From Rhodohalobacter sp. 614A (GTDB lineage Bacteria > Bacteroidota > Rhodothermia > Balneolales > Balneolaceae): a stretch of 64,000 bases of DNA. The position numbers and the translations under genes were made by a program. The stretch covers positions 1,522,273-1,586,272 of the forward strand of contig NZ_JAKEDS010000001.1 of NCBI RefSeq assembly GCF_021462415.1. Direction: 5' to 3'. The notes beneath the pieces were generated by a model. It ran no database searches and had not been told where the DNA came from. It was given only the letters and a program-made list of their open reading frames with translations. This document shows positions 9,378 through 18,544 of the stretch, one piece after another; within the stretch, counting starts at the first letter, position 1; each line of letters begins with the position of its first letter.

Positions 9378-10667
9378 ATGTATTCAGCATTCAAAAAAAT
9401 TGCTCTTAATCTTGTTGTTTTAACTTTTATTCTGGCAAATAGTTCACTTCAGGCGCAATCAGAAAGAAACGAATACCGTGATCAGGCTATTGAAGTTTTA
9501 GAAAGTGTTCCTCTTTTTGACGGCCATAATGACGCTCCCTGGCAATACAGAAACAGGGTCGGTTACAAATTTTCGGAACTCAATTTTAATGATACAAGTC
9601 ATCTGGATAATCCAATGCATACGGATATCCCGCGGTTGCAAGAAGGGCGAATTGGCGCGCAGTGGTGGTCAGTTTATGTCAGTGCTCATATCCCTGAGGA
9701 TGAAGCTGTGGTTCGAACTATGGAGCAGATCGATTTTGTAAAAAGAATGGCGCAGAAATACCCCGATATTTTTGAAATGGCTTACACCGCCGACGATGTA
9801 GAACGAATTTTTGAAGATGGAAAAATTGCATCCCTGATGGGTATGGAAGGCGGGCATTCGATTGCAAATTCCCTGGCTGTTTTAAGGCAATTTTATGATT
9901 TGGGTGCGCGATATATGACTCTTACCCATAGCCGAACCCTCGATTGGGCGGATGCCGCCAGCGATGATCCAAAACACGACGGTCTCAATGAGTTCGGCGA
10001 GGAAGTGATCCGCGAAATGAATCGGCTTGGAATGATCGTGGACCTTTCCCATACCACCCCGGCCACAATGCAGGATGCTATTGAGACATCTGAAGCACCG
10101 ATTATGTTTTCACACTCCTCCGCCCGTGCCGTTTCTGGTCACGTAAGAAATGTACCGGATGAGATTTTGCCGTTAGTCAAAGAGAATGGCGGAATTATAA
10201 TGGTAACGTATGTAGGCTCTTTCGTGTCTGAAGATTTACGGCAGTATTATGCCGAACGAGCTGCTTATCAACGGAAAACGGAGTATTTACACCCCGGTGA
10301 AGTGGATGTTATTGCCGAAAAAATGGAAGAATGGGATGCCGAACACGAAGCCCCGACACCCTCATTGAACGATCTGGCCGATCATATTGATCATATCCGG
10401 GATGAGATTGGCGTGGATTATATTGGAGTTGGAGGTGACTATGACGGAACGTCCGGGCTGCCAACAGGCCTTGAAGATGTTTCTACTTACCCGGATCTTT
10501 TTGCCGAACTGCTAAAACGGGGATACTCTGAAGAAGATCTGAAGAAAATTGCCAGCCACAATATGATGCGTGTGATGCAGGGAGTGGAAGAAACGGCTGC
10601 AAGACTGCAAAAAGATCGTGAACCCTCAGAAGTATTGATTTCGGATTTTGAGTCAGAAACCGAGTAG
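9378..10667 (+). CDS. Exported M19 membrane dipeptidase
   Basis: Zinc dipeptidase of the renal dipeptidase (M19) family, hydrolysing dipeptides, including some with a C-terminal D-residue. Has a signal peptide (MYSAFKKIALNLVVLTFILANSSLQAQ). The first metal-binding pair is the HxD in FDGHNDAPW (His50 and Asp52); GMEGGHSIA carries the bridging Glu, and IVDLSHTTP and FSHSSARAV carry further metal His residues. DYIGVGGDYDG is the conserved C-terminal motif with the catalytic-site Asp. The length of 429 is normal. It lies 50 bases after the sialidase-fold lipoprotein and may be cotranscribed, consistent with periplasmic scavenging of peptides or peptidoglycan. It converges with lysA. Confidence 0.95.
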   Translation: MYSAFKKIALNLVVLTFILANSSLQAQSERNEYRDQAIEVLESVPLFDGHNDAPWQYRNRVGYKFSELNFNDTSHLDNPMHTDIPRLQEGRIGAQWWSVYVSAHIPEDEAVVRTMEQIDFVKRMAQKYPDIFEMAYTADDVERIFEDGKIASLMGMEGGHSIANSLAVLRQFYDLGARYMTLTHSRTLDWADAASDDPKHDGLNEFGEEVIREMNRLGMIVDLSHTTPATMQDAIETSEAPIMFSHSSARAVSGHVRNVPDEILPLVKENGGIIMVTYVGSFVSEDLRQYYAERAAYQRKTEYLHPGEVDVIAEKMEEWDAEHEAPTPSLNDLADHIDHIRDEIGVDYIGVGGDYDGTSGLPTGLEDVSTYPDLFAELLKRGYSEEDLKKIASHNMMRVMQGVEETAARLQKDREPSEVLISDFESETE

Positions 10668-10687
10668 TGCCCCGGTTTTGAGCCGTA

Positions 10688-11863
10688 TCAATTTGTGATT
10701 ACTTTTTCCGCCAGTTCATCTGAATAATAAGCCTTGGCTCGGTCTCTGAGATTATACACACTCGCCATGACTTCGCCATAGGCACCGGCGCTTCGGATAG
10801 CCACCAGGTCTCCGCGCTGAACTTCAGGGAGAGAAATGCCCCGTCGGAAGGTATCGGAAGACTCACAAATGGGTCCGACAACATCGTACACCAATGGAGA
10901 TTTGTCACTGGTCAGTACATCAATTTTATGTTGTGCCTGGTACAAAGCGGGACGAATTAATTCTGTCATACCGGCATCAATGACGGCAAAATGAGTGGAT
11001 ACTCCCTCTTTGATGTACAAAACTTTAGAGATAACACTTCCACACTGCCCGACAATACTCCGGCCCAATTCAAAATGAATTTCCTGTCCGGGACGAACCT
11101 CTAGATTCTCCTCAAACACACCAAAAAACGTTTCAAAATCCGGGATGGATTCTTCATCAGGTGAATTGTAATTAATCCCTAAACCGCCTCCCAAATTGAT
11201 GTGGCGGAGTTGAAATCCATTCTCTTCAAAGATATTCTGGAATTCATTGACCTTTTCGCAAAGTTGCCGGTATGATTGTAAATCCACAACCTGGGATCCG
11301 ATATGAAAATGGATTCCTGTCAATTGAATAGAATCCAGTTTTGGAAGCAGGTTGAATAGTTCAGAAAATCTGCCGGGATGAATGCCAAACTTGTTTTCGT
11401 GAAGTCCGGTCGTGATATATTTGTGCGTGTTTGCAGAAACATTCGGGTTCAGGCGTACAGCTACATTGGCAACTTTTCCCGTTTGGGAAGCCAACTCATT
11501 CAGCACTTCCAGTTCCTGAAGAGACTCGCAATTAAAAGAGAAAATGCCATGATTTAGGCCAATCTGAATTTCTTCATCAGATTTGCCAACACCTGCAAAA
11601 GCAATTTGATTTGGCTGAAAACCGGCCTCAACGGCACGTTCAATTTCTCCTCCGCTCACACAATCAATGCCCAACCCGGCATCGAGCATTTTTTCCAAAA
11701 TCTTGTAATTAAAATTGGCTTTCACCGCGAAATGCACATGATATCCTTTTGAGAGGCCATGTTTCTTTACTTCCTCCAGGGTCTTGTCCAGCAGACCCAT
11801 GTCATAAAAGTAAAACGGTGTTTTTAAATTTCGGAAATGGTTTATTTGTGTATCACTAAACAT
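10688..11863 (-). CDS. lysA: Diaminopimelate decarboxylase
   Basis: PLP-dependent fold-III decarboxylase that makes L-lysine from meso-diaminopimelate, the last step of lysine synthesis. The PLP lysine is Lys48 in VHFAVKAN. Conserved motifs follow in order: CVSGGEI, NPNVSANTHKYITTGLHENKFGI, GIHFHIGSQ, NLGGGLGINY (phosphate binding), ELGRSIVGQCG, and GPICESSDTF with the catalytic Cys. The 391-residue length fits the compact Bacteroidota form. It stands alone, convergent with the M19 gene. The 285-bp region upstream shows no recognisable lysine riboswitch. Confidence 0.96.
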   Translation of the reverse strand: MFSDTQINHFRNLKTPFYFYDMGLLDKTLEEVKKHGLSKGYHVHFAVKANFNYKILEKMLDAGLGIDCVSGGEIERAVEAGFQPNQIAFAGVGKSDEEIQIGLNHGIFSFNCESLQELEVLNELASQTGKVANVAVRLNPNVSANTHKYITTGLHENKFGIHPGRFSELFNLLPKLDSIQLTGIHFHIGSQVVDLQSYRQLCEKVNEFQNIFEENGFQLRHINLGGGLGINYNSPDEESIPDFETFFGVFEENLEVRPGQEIHFELGRSIVGQCGSVISKVLYIKEGVSTHFAVIDAGMTELIRPALYQAQHKIDVLTSDKSPLVYDVVGPICESSDTFRRGISLPEVQRGDLVAIRSAGAYGEVMASVYNLRDRAKAYYSDELAEKVITN

Positions 11864-12148
11864 ATCAAAGAGTCAGAATGCGAACGAATCAAAAGAGTTT
11901 TAAAAATGAGTAAGGCCAAAGATAAATCATTAAACGTGTTAATGAAATGATTGGCAACTATAGAATCATCAAAAGACAAAAAAGGTAAGCAAGATTCTCG
12001 TGATCAGTTAGTCATTTTTTTGAGGAGGTTTGGGATTGAAACCGGATTTATGAATAAATATCGAGGTTTTTTTGGGAGCTAAAAGAGTTTCTTGTAATTT
12101 GATTTATAATATCATTTACTGAATTTTTTTATATAAAATCGCTCTGCT
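11864..12148. other. AT-rich intergenic region between divergent lysA and pyruvyl transferase genes
   Basis: This must hold the promoters of both divergent genes, but no element was clear enough to call. One open stretch of about 43 codons after a TTG near 11950 has no ribosome site or protein-like character and was not accepted. No tRNA or riboswitch was seen. Confidence 0.5.
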
Positions 12149-12946
12149 TTGGAAGGACTACTCGCTCAGTTCAGAAATCTTGAGGAAGTTTTAAAAAGAA
12201 AAATTAAGAAGGAGCCCGTCTATTACGTCCCAAATCCCGGCAATTGGGGGGATGGTCTGATCCGTGAAGGAACTCTTAAATTTTTCAGAGACATCAACCT
12301 GGAATATCGTGTGATACTTCCCTCCCGGAGAAACTGGTCAGATTGGCTTCTTCCCTCCGTTCAGGGTGGAACTGTTATTTACGGAGGCGGTGGCGGCTGG
12401 TGTAAAAATCATGGTAATGCCGCGAAATATGTCAATTACTTCCGGAAGAGATTTAACGTAATTGTGTTGCCGTCCAGTTATCAATTCAGCTATTCGTATC
12501 CCAATACGTTCTTCTTTTGCAGGGATATTTTTGAAAGCAAGCAGAACATGCCGGAATCCATTTTTTGTCATGATATGGCTTTTTATCTCGGCGATATCCG
12601 GATGGAAGAGGGGAGCGGTACGGGATATTTTTTCAGATGGGACAAGGAGAGTTCCGGAAAAATCGATATCCCCAAAAATAATATTGATCTCTCAAGCCAC
12701 GGGAATTATTTGTCGGAAGGGATTACCTTTTTACAGGAGATATCCGGTTATTCGGTCATTCATACTGATCGGCTTCACGTGGCGATTGCCTCCTGCTTGC
12801 TTGGGCTTGAACTTCACTTTTATCCCGGATCCTACTTCAAGAATTATGCGGTTTACCAATCCAGTATGCAAGATTATTTCGACAACGTTACCTTTCACAC
12901 CGAATACCTGGAGAAGAGGATACCGGAAGAAAATATGGCGTTTTAG
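12149..12946 (+). CDS. Solo polysaccharide pyruvyl transferase family protein
   Basis: 265 residues. The N-terminal half contains VYYVPNPGNWGDGLIREGTLKF followed by GGTVIYGGGGGWCKNHG and NVIVLPSSYQFS. The C-terminal half has VIHTDRLHVAIASCLLG. These are hallmarks of the CsaB/PssM/ExoV pyruvyl transferase family, which adds ketal pyruvate from phosphoenolpyruvate to a surface sugar (in ExoV-like enzymes). Translation appears to start at TTG 12149, since no in-frame ATG occurs before the core. No other polysaccharide gene is nearby and the upstream DNA is very AT-rich, which may mean lateral acquisition. The sugar acceptor is unknown; some members act as other GT-B transferases. Confidence 0.8.
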   Translation: MEGLLAQFRNLEEVLKRKIKKEPVYYVPNPGNWGDGLIREGTLKFFRDINLEYRVILPSRRNWSDWLLPSVQGGTVIYGGGGGWCKNHGNAAKYVNYFRKRFNVIVLPSSYQFSYSYPNTFFFCRDIFESKQNMPESIFCHDMAFYLGDIRMEEGSGTGYFFRWDKESSGKIDIPKNNIDLSSHGNYLSEGITFLQEISGYSVIHTDRLHVAIASCLLGLELHFYPGSYFKNYAVYQSSMQDYFDNVTFHTEYLEKRIPEENMAF

Positions 12947-12950
12947 TACA

Positions 12951-13985
12951 TCAGTTCCTTCCGTAAAGACTGTTGCCAGCACTTTCATATTCATCGCCGG
13001 GATTCCAAAACGGAGCTTCCTCTGCATTGGCAATATTCTGGGCCGCAAGAATATATGCGCGCACATAGTTGGTCACGTATTCAAAATCCAGGGTGTCTGA
13101 TTCATCTGCCGCCTGGTGGTAATAGCGCTGAATCTGCTCATCGAAAGACGTAAAGCCCATACTGAATGTTGGAGCCGGAATGCCCTGCCGTGCAAAGTGA
13201 ACGTTGTCGGAGCGGTTAAAGAGATTCTGTTCTGGTACCGGACTGGCAATTGCTTCAAGGCCAAAGGCTTCGCTTGCAGATCGCAATAATGGTTCGGCTC
13301 CTGTTCGTTCAAGCCCAACAACAGTTACTTTGGTGATGTCGTTATAGCCGGCATTATCAATATTTAAATTGAAAATAATTTGATCTAACGGCATTGCTGG
13401 ATTTTCTGTAAACAGCCTGCTGCCAATTAAACCCATCTCTTCGGCAGTCCACAAAGCCAGAATTATGGAACGTTTTGGCGGGTGATCAGCAAAAAATTTA
13501 CCTGCTGCCATTACAGCCGCTACACCGGTGGCGTTATCGCGCGCACCGTTATAGATGGAGTCTCCCTCAGCCGTCGCTTGACGAACTCCTACATGATCAA
13601 AATGTGCTGACAAAAGAATGTATTCATCTTTCAACTCAGCATCGGTGCCTTCAATAATCCCGATAACATTTTGGCTTGGAATCGTGAGTGAAGTATCCCT
13701 TCGGGGAATTTCAACATGTTGGAAATAAGAGTTGTATCCAGGCGCAGTTTTTACCCCGTTTGACAGAAACCAGGAAGAAATATACCGTGCGGCAATGTCG
13801 AGTCCGGGTGTTCCGGTGGCTCTACCGCGCAGTTCATCCGAAGAGAGAAAGTGAACATTCAGTTCGATATCCGATTGAGTAACTTCTGCCTGAATTTGAT
13901 CGGCAGTGGATGTTTGAGCTAGTGAACATGAGGACATGCAAAAGCTCATCAATAAAATGGAGCCAAGAAAAATAAAATATTTCAT
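12951..13985 (-). CDS. M28 family zinc aminopeptidase, probable lipoprotein
   Basis: The start at 13985 gives MKYFIFLGSILLMSFCMSSC, with a lipobox-like MSSC at Cys20; the ATG-equivalent at 14009 adds eight residues. The M28 metal ligands are visible: His128 and Asp130 in LLSAHFDHVG, Asp150 in GARDNATGVAAV, catalytic and ligand Glu182 and Glu183 in WTAEEMGLIGS, and NIDNAGY later. The family releases N-terminal residues using two zinc ions. At 344 residues it lacks a PA domain insert. It is convergent with the pyruvyl transferase gene, four bases apart. Likely location is the periplasmic side of the outer membrane, for peptide scavenging with other exported peptidases in this window. Confidence 0.93.
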   Translation of the reverse strand: MKYFIFLGSILLMSFCMSSCSLAQTSTADQIQAEVTQSDIELNVHFLSSDELRGRATGTPGLDIAARYISSWFLSNGVKTAPGYNSYFQHVEIPRRDTSLTIPSQNVIGIIEGTDAELKDEYILLSAHFDHVGVRQATAEGDSIYNGARDNATGVAAVMAAGKFFADHPPKRSIILALWTAEEMGLIGSRLFTENPAMPLDQIIFNLNIDNAGYNDITKVTVVGLERTGAEPLLRSASEAFGLEAIASPVPEQNLFNRSDNVHFARQGIPAPTFSMGFTSFDEQIQRYYHQAADESDTLDFEYVTNYVRAYILAAQNIANAEEAPFWNPGDEYESAGNSLYGRN

Positions 13986-14315
13986 GAAGATGGAGTCGGT
14001 TGACCGCAAAAACCGCAGATCGGTTATGGTTGAGATTTTAAAATTTTTTAGTGATCGGGATCATCAAGAGAGAGCAAATATAACAAAAGAGAGGAGAAGA
14101 ATCGCCCCAGAGTGAGATCACCTCGGAAGCATCCACGAGAACATGAAAAACCGCTTTTTTATTTTACAGAATATGAAACCTCTTGTTTTACCTTCACGTG
14201 AATTTTAGTACACTAATAGTAACTGCAGAAAAAAGCCGGATCTACTTGCAGTTAGTATTTTCATGAATAATGAGCTGTTTTTTACGAATAGACTCAGGTA
14301 TAAAATTCACCCATT
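13986..14315. other. Divergent intergenic region, no gene seen
   Basis: 330 bp between the start codons of the M28 peptidase and the trypsin-like lipoprotein. It should hold two promoters. The open frame beginning at 14270 overlaps the next gene out of frame and is not coding. No RNA gene or clear promoter was recognised. Confidence 0.45.
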
Positions 14316-15371
14316 ATGAAAAAACAAACACACATCTACCGGATCTGGGAAGTAAAGATCATTCAATTCGTGTTGATCCTTCTGTTTATTATTGCGGGGT
14401 GTTCATCCACCAGGGATATTGGCAGACATTCCGGGAATGCAACAGATACAGGATATTACAGGAATCATGTAAATTCGGGCCTGATAAGAATGCAGATTGA
14501 GGAAGGGTTCAGGTCTATTTTAAGAATTCAGAACAATGTGATTTATCGTACCTACCAGTTTTATCTTGACGAACTGCCTTCAGAGTCTGAAGTACATGGA
14601 CAAAATCTGAACGAGATCTCTGTACAATCCTATCTCGATGATCAATCGACAGCGGGAACAGCTATTGTATTAACTGAATTTCGCGGAAGGTATGCACTCC
14701 TTACAGCCGCACATACCGTTTCCTATCCCGATACGATTTGGCATTATCACGATGACTCTCCGGACCCTGACGATCCGTTAGTGGAAGCTGTATCCGTCAG
14801 GCAGTCGGTGAATCACTTTGTAATTATGGAAAACGGAATTGTCCGGCTGGAATTGGGCCCATCCGATATGCGTCGCGATCTGGCTATCATGACAAATATC
14901 AACCAAGCGAACAGAAATCTGATGGCTCCACTTTCATTACCCATTGGGAATTCGCAAGAGCTTGGCTGGGGGGATATGGTATATGCCCTGGGATATCCGA
15001 AAGGCGCTAAAATGGTTACCATGGGCACGGCAAGCCGTAGCGATCATCCCACAAGAAGTATCCTGATAGACGCTTCTTTTAACAGGGGATTTAGCGGAGG
15101 TGCACTTTTTGCTGTTAGAAATGCCGATTCTGGTTTGGAATTTATGGGGATTGTTACATCTGCATTGGGAGAAAATGAAACCTATCTGACACCGGAAATT
15201 TCAGAAACCAAAGACTTTGATCCTGATGTTCCCTACACGGGGCAACTTTATGTAAGAAATACGCCAAGAATTAATTACGGGATCACAAATGCGGTTGCCA
15301 TTAACGAAATCATGGAGTTTTTTATTGAGAATGAAGAAGAAATGAATGATCTGGGAATGATTATTCCGTAG
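14316..15371 (+). CDS. Lipoprotein trypsin-like serine protease
   Basis: Lipoprotein signal with IAGC at residues 26-29, so anchored to a membrane facing the periplasm. The chymotrypsin-fold triad is visible: His133 in ALLTAAHTV, Asp188 in RRDLAIM, and Ser260 in RGFSGGALF. GDMVYALGYPKG in between is the usual HtrA/trypsin strand. There is no PDZ domain, and the C-terminus ends in a helix (NAVAINEIMEFFIENEEEMNDLG). This suggests a stand-alone S1-type protease rather than DegP. The N-terminal 100 residues are unassigned. Substrate unknown. It is monocistronic, and a decayed gene lies downstream on the other strand. Confidence 0.85.
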   Translation: MKKQTHIYRIWEVKIIQFVLILLFIIAGCSSTRDIGRHSGNATDTGYYRNHVNSGLIRMQIEEGFRSILRIQNNVIYRTYQFYLDELPSESEVHGQNLNEISVQSYLDDQSTAGTAIVLTEFRGRYALLTAAHTVSYPDTIWHYHDDSPDPDDPLVEAVSVRQSVNHFVIMENGIVRLELGPSDMRRDLAIMTNINQANRNLMAPLSLPIGNSQELGWGDMVYALGYPKGAKMVTMGTASRSDHPTRSILIDASFNRGFSGGALFAVRNADSGLEFMGIVTSALGENETYLTPEISETKDFDPDVPYTGQLYVRNTPRINYGITNAVAINEIMEFFIENEEEMNDLGMIIP

Positions 15372-15379
15372 CCGGTGAT

Positions 15380-15778
15380 TTATGCAAATCGGTTTATAGA
15401 TAAGTGCAGGTTCACACATTTCATCATCTTGACTTCTTTGAATTTTACAGGAACGTTTTTATCTGGTGGCAGGTTTATTTTGTTCAATCTATTAAAAGCA
15501 TGAACCGTGCCGGCCGGTTGGGTCACCTTCAGGTTTTTGTCTGAAATCTTTGTAAAGTCGAACCGGGTACTCTTTGAAGAAATGTTTAGCGGGGATAAAA
15601 TCATCTTCAAAATCTATTTCTACAGATACGTTATACATTCATTTTGCAGTTTCTCATATAGATTTTCTGCACAATACTTTTTGCCGGTCAAAAGTTTGGT
15701 CGATTTCATCGGCTCCAGGGCATGACTAAAAATTCCATCGGTATTGATAAAAAATGTAAGATGTTTGATGAAAGCTGA
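15380..15778 (-). pseudogene. Probable decayed gene remnant (in-frame stops)
   Basis: In one minus-strand frame two protein-like stretches are joined by in-frame stops. The first, 52 codons from 15778, includes FFINTDGIFSHALEP and GKKYCAENLYEKLQNE. It is followed by TAG-AAA-TAG at 15622-15614, and then an open stretch of 76 codons from 15610 to 15380 that includes STRFDFTKISDKNLKVT and AGTVHAFNRL. Both stretches look like one protein in composition, and a further TGA lies just upstream at 15781. No family was recognised and no repeat or mobile element adjoins it. It may be chance; similarity of the conceptual read-through product to a full-length protein would settle it. Confidence 0.35.
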
Positions 15779-15979
15779 TCAGGCAGAATCATATATTAAA
15801 AGTCACCGACAAGTGCTGAGAAGCAAGGGCAGTAAAATTTTTGCGTGAAAAGATGCGGTTTATAAATTAAAAAAGTTTTTGAAATGCCTATGATATTTCG
15901 CTTAAACGGATTAGTAACTGATTTTAGAAGTTAACGGCCAGCCGGAGAAACCAGAAGTCTGCATGGCGGAAAAGATTGT
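15779..15979. other. Intergenic region before the antiporter gene, no gene seen
   Basis: Together with the remnant this makes a 608-bp stretch with no intact gene (15372-15979). It should include the antiporter promoter. Nothing specific was recognised. Confidence 0.4.
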
Positions 15980-18448
15980 ATGATAAATTTTTCACTTCCA
16001 TTTTCGAATCCGGTTTTAATTTTTGCGCTGGTGATGCTCATTATCCTGCTGGCGCCCATTCTTTTCAGGAAACTGAAAATTCCGGGCATTGTTGGGTTGA
16101 TTCTTGCTGGAACACTGGTCGGTCCGAGTGTTTTGGGCTTGCTGGAGCGGGATAATACAATTGAACTCCTGGGTACCGTCGGGCTGCTTTACCTGATGTT
16201 TATGGCCGGTCTGTCCATCGACCTGAACCGGTTTGAAAAGCTTCGGAATCAAAGTATTGGGTTTGGAACTGTTTCCTATTTACTGCCGGCATTGGGTGCG
16301 TATTATGGTGGGATTCACCTGTTGGGTTATTCGCTGGAAACATCGCTTCTTCTCGGGGCCATTGTTGGCTCTCATACACTACTCGCCTATCCAATCGTTG
16401 AGCGACTGGGAATCACAAAGAATACGGCCGTGACGATGTCGATGGGAGGTACATTGGTTACAGACGCCCTCTCACTCGGGGTGTTGGCAATTGTAGCCGG
16501 AACGGTGAATGAAAGTTCGGGAGCGGGATACTGGACCGGATTCATCACCTCTATCGTGATTTTTTTGGTTGCCGCTATTATCATCCTTCCACGCCTGGGG
16601 CGCTGGTTCTTCCGAAATATGAAACACGACACCGATGTGGATTTTGTATTCATGATGGCAGTTCTGTTTTCTACCGCATTTTTAGCAGAACTTGCAGGAT
16701 TGGCATCCATTATCGGGGCGTTTATTGCAGGCTTGCTTTTGAACCGGCTTGTACCGGCTTCAGGTACCCTGATGAGCCGAATCCAATTTGTAGGAAATGC
16801 ACTGTTCATTCCATTCTTTTTGATTTCAGTTGGAATGCTTGTGGACGTACAGGTTTTGGCCAGCCTTGAAGTTTGGATTTACGCCATTTCATTCGCAGTA
16901 TTGGTTTTTGTGGGAAAGGGAATTGCCTCCTTTGTGATTCAACTCGTAAAAAGATTTTCACTATCGGAAGGGTTGGTGATTTTTGGTTTAACAACACCTC
17001 AATCCGCGGCTACACTTGCGGTTACTCTTCTGGGATATGATTTGGGATTTTTTGATCAAACGGCTGTAAATGCTGTCGTCATTCTCATTTTAATTACTTG
17101 TCTCGTTGGGCCCTGGCTGGTTGAAAAATATGGACGCGAAGTTGCCATTCAGGAAGAGTCAAAACCGTATCAACCCTCAGAAGCGCCACAAAGAATTTTG
17201 GTTCCACTCGCAAACCCGGAGACCTCCGACACGCTTATGGATATCGCTTTTATGATCCGCGATGAAAAATCTGATCAACCCGTCTTCCCATTAACTGTGG
17301 CACGCGATGGAAAAGATGTGGATGCGCAGGTTGCAAGAGGAGAGAAAATGCTGAGCCATGCGGTTGTTCATGCGGCTGCGGCCGAGGTGCCGGTCAATCC
17401 CGTAACCGCCATTGATTTGAATATCGCGAACGGAATCGCACGATCGGTGAAAGAGAAACTCGGCTCTACCGTTGTGATTGGTTGGAACGGGGCTGTTTCT
17501 CCACGACAAAGAATCTTCGGGACGATTCTGGATCAATTACTGTACGAAATCGACGAGATGGTTTTTGTCACGAAAATTCATAAACCGGTTGGTACACACA
17601 GGCGGGTGGTAATTGCCGTACCTCCGTTTGCAACTTTGGAATCCGGTTTTGCCGGAGCGATGCGGTCTTTGAAATTATTGGCCGATCAGGTTGGGAGCGA
17701 ACTTGTAATTTTGTCTCCACAGGAGCGATTGGACTACGTGAAACGACGAAGCAAACGCGTGAAACCGGATCTGGATACAAAATATGTTGCCATTTCCCGG
17801 TGGTCTGAGTTGCCGGGCTGGCTGGATGAGAATATTCATGATGAGGATTTGTTTGCATTGATTAGTGCCAGGGAAGGTTCATTGTCATGGCGTCCGGCCC
17901 TGGACCGCCTTCCCAGGGTAGTGGCTAACCGGTACCCGGATTTGAGTTTTATAACTGTTTATCCATCGGAAGTGGAGATAGATTTTGGTAGCCTCAGCCA
18001 GGATTTGAACCAGAAACTGCTTGATCAGAAGCGAATTTACCTGGTCGATTCGGGAGAGAATATCGAACAGGTACTTATTGAAATGCTTCAAAACGAAGAA
18101 AGTATTAATCAAAAAAACATAGAAGAGCTCATTCACAGACTCTTAAAAAATTCTGCCGATTATTCTCCTGAAATGATGTCGGGTGTAGTTTTATACGACG
18201 CTCATACATCGCTTATAAAAGAACAGATGTTAGTGGTTGGAGTGGTAAAAAATGGGTTGCAGGTGCCAAAAGCTGCCAGCAAAGCTCACGTGGTTTTGCT
18301 GCTTCTCAGTCCAAAAGCCACGCGCATAAGAGATCACCTTAAAGGGGTAAATACAGTAGCCCGAATCATCCGTCCGGGCGAAAGCCTTCAACAATTAATA
18401 GACGCTGAAAGCCGTGAGGAGGTTTACAGCATTATTGTTAAGCAATAA
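15980..18448 (+). CDS. CPA2-type cation:proton antiporter with C-terminal USP-like and PTS EIIA-like domains
   Basis: 822 residues. The first 390 or so form about 12 membrane helices of the Na+/H+ exchanger (KefB/CPA2) fold, with SHTLLAYPIVERLGI and GTLVTDALSLG containing the ion-site Asp region. Residues of about 395-670 look like two universal-stress-protein-type domains (ILVPLANPETSDTLMDIAF; VVIAVPPFATLESGFAGAM). The last 110 residues resemble a PTS EIIA type-2 domain, with a His (His742 in LYDAHTSL) near the phosphorylation position and the RIRDHLKGVNTVARII helix. It likely exchanges K+ or Na+ for H+ across the inner membrane under cytoplasmic control. It lies 96 bases before an APC permease with the same type of tail. 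Confidence 0.88.
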   Translation: MINFSLPFSNPVLIFALVMLIILLAPILFRKLKIPGIVGLILAGTLVGPSVLGLLERDNTIELLGTVGLLYLMFMAGLSIDLNRFEKLRNQSIGFGTVSYLLPALGAYYGGIHLLGYSLETSLLLGAIVGSHTLLAYPIVERLGITKNTAVTMSMGGTLVTDALSLGVLAIVAGTVNESSGAGYWTGFITSIVIFLVAAIIILPRLGRWFFRNMKHDTDVDFVFMMAVLFSTAFLAELAGLASIIGAFIAGLLLNRLVPASGTLMSRIQFVGNALFIPFFLISVGMLVDVQVLASLEVWIYAISFAVLVFVGKGIASFVIQLVKRFSLSEGLVIFGLTTPQSAATLAVTLLGYDLGFFDQTAVNAVVILILITCLVGPWLVEKYGREVAIQEESKPYQPSEAPQRILVPLANPETSDTLMDIAFMIRDEKSDQPVFPLTVARDGKDVDAQVARGEKMLSHAVVHAAAAEVPVNPVTAIDLNIANGIARSVKEKLGSTVVIGWNGAVSPRQRIFGTILDQLLYEIDEMVFVTKIHKPVGTHRRVVIAVPPFATLESGFAGAMRSLKLLADQVGSELVILSPQERLDYVKRRSKRVKPDLDTKYVAISRWSELPGWLDENIHDEDLFALISAREGSLSWRPALDRLPRVVANRYPDLSFITVYPSEVEIDFGSLSQDLNQKLLDQKRIYLVDSGENIEQVLIEMLQNEESINQKNIEELIHRLLKNSADYSPEMMSGVVLYDAHTSLIKEQMLVVGVVKNGLQVPKAASKAHVVLLLLSPKATRIRDHLKGVNTVARIIRPGESLQQLIDAESREEVYSIIVKQ

Positions 18449-18544
18449 TCAAGGCCGATCTGTGCCAGCCCATTCTCATTAAAATTAAGAAGAATCAGAT
18501 TCTAAAAGTTTTATCTTAGAAAAGCATTCAACGATTATTTATTT

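Noticed and set aside
11950-12082. Small open frame of about 43 codons before the pyruvyl transferase gene
   Set aside because: Starts at TTG without a ribosome site and shows no recognisable protein features.
15507-15725. Forward open frame of 72 codons
   Set aside because: It is antisense to the remnant, lacks a ribosome site, and its product is not protein-like.
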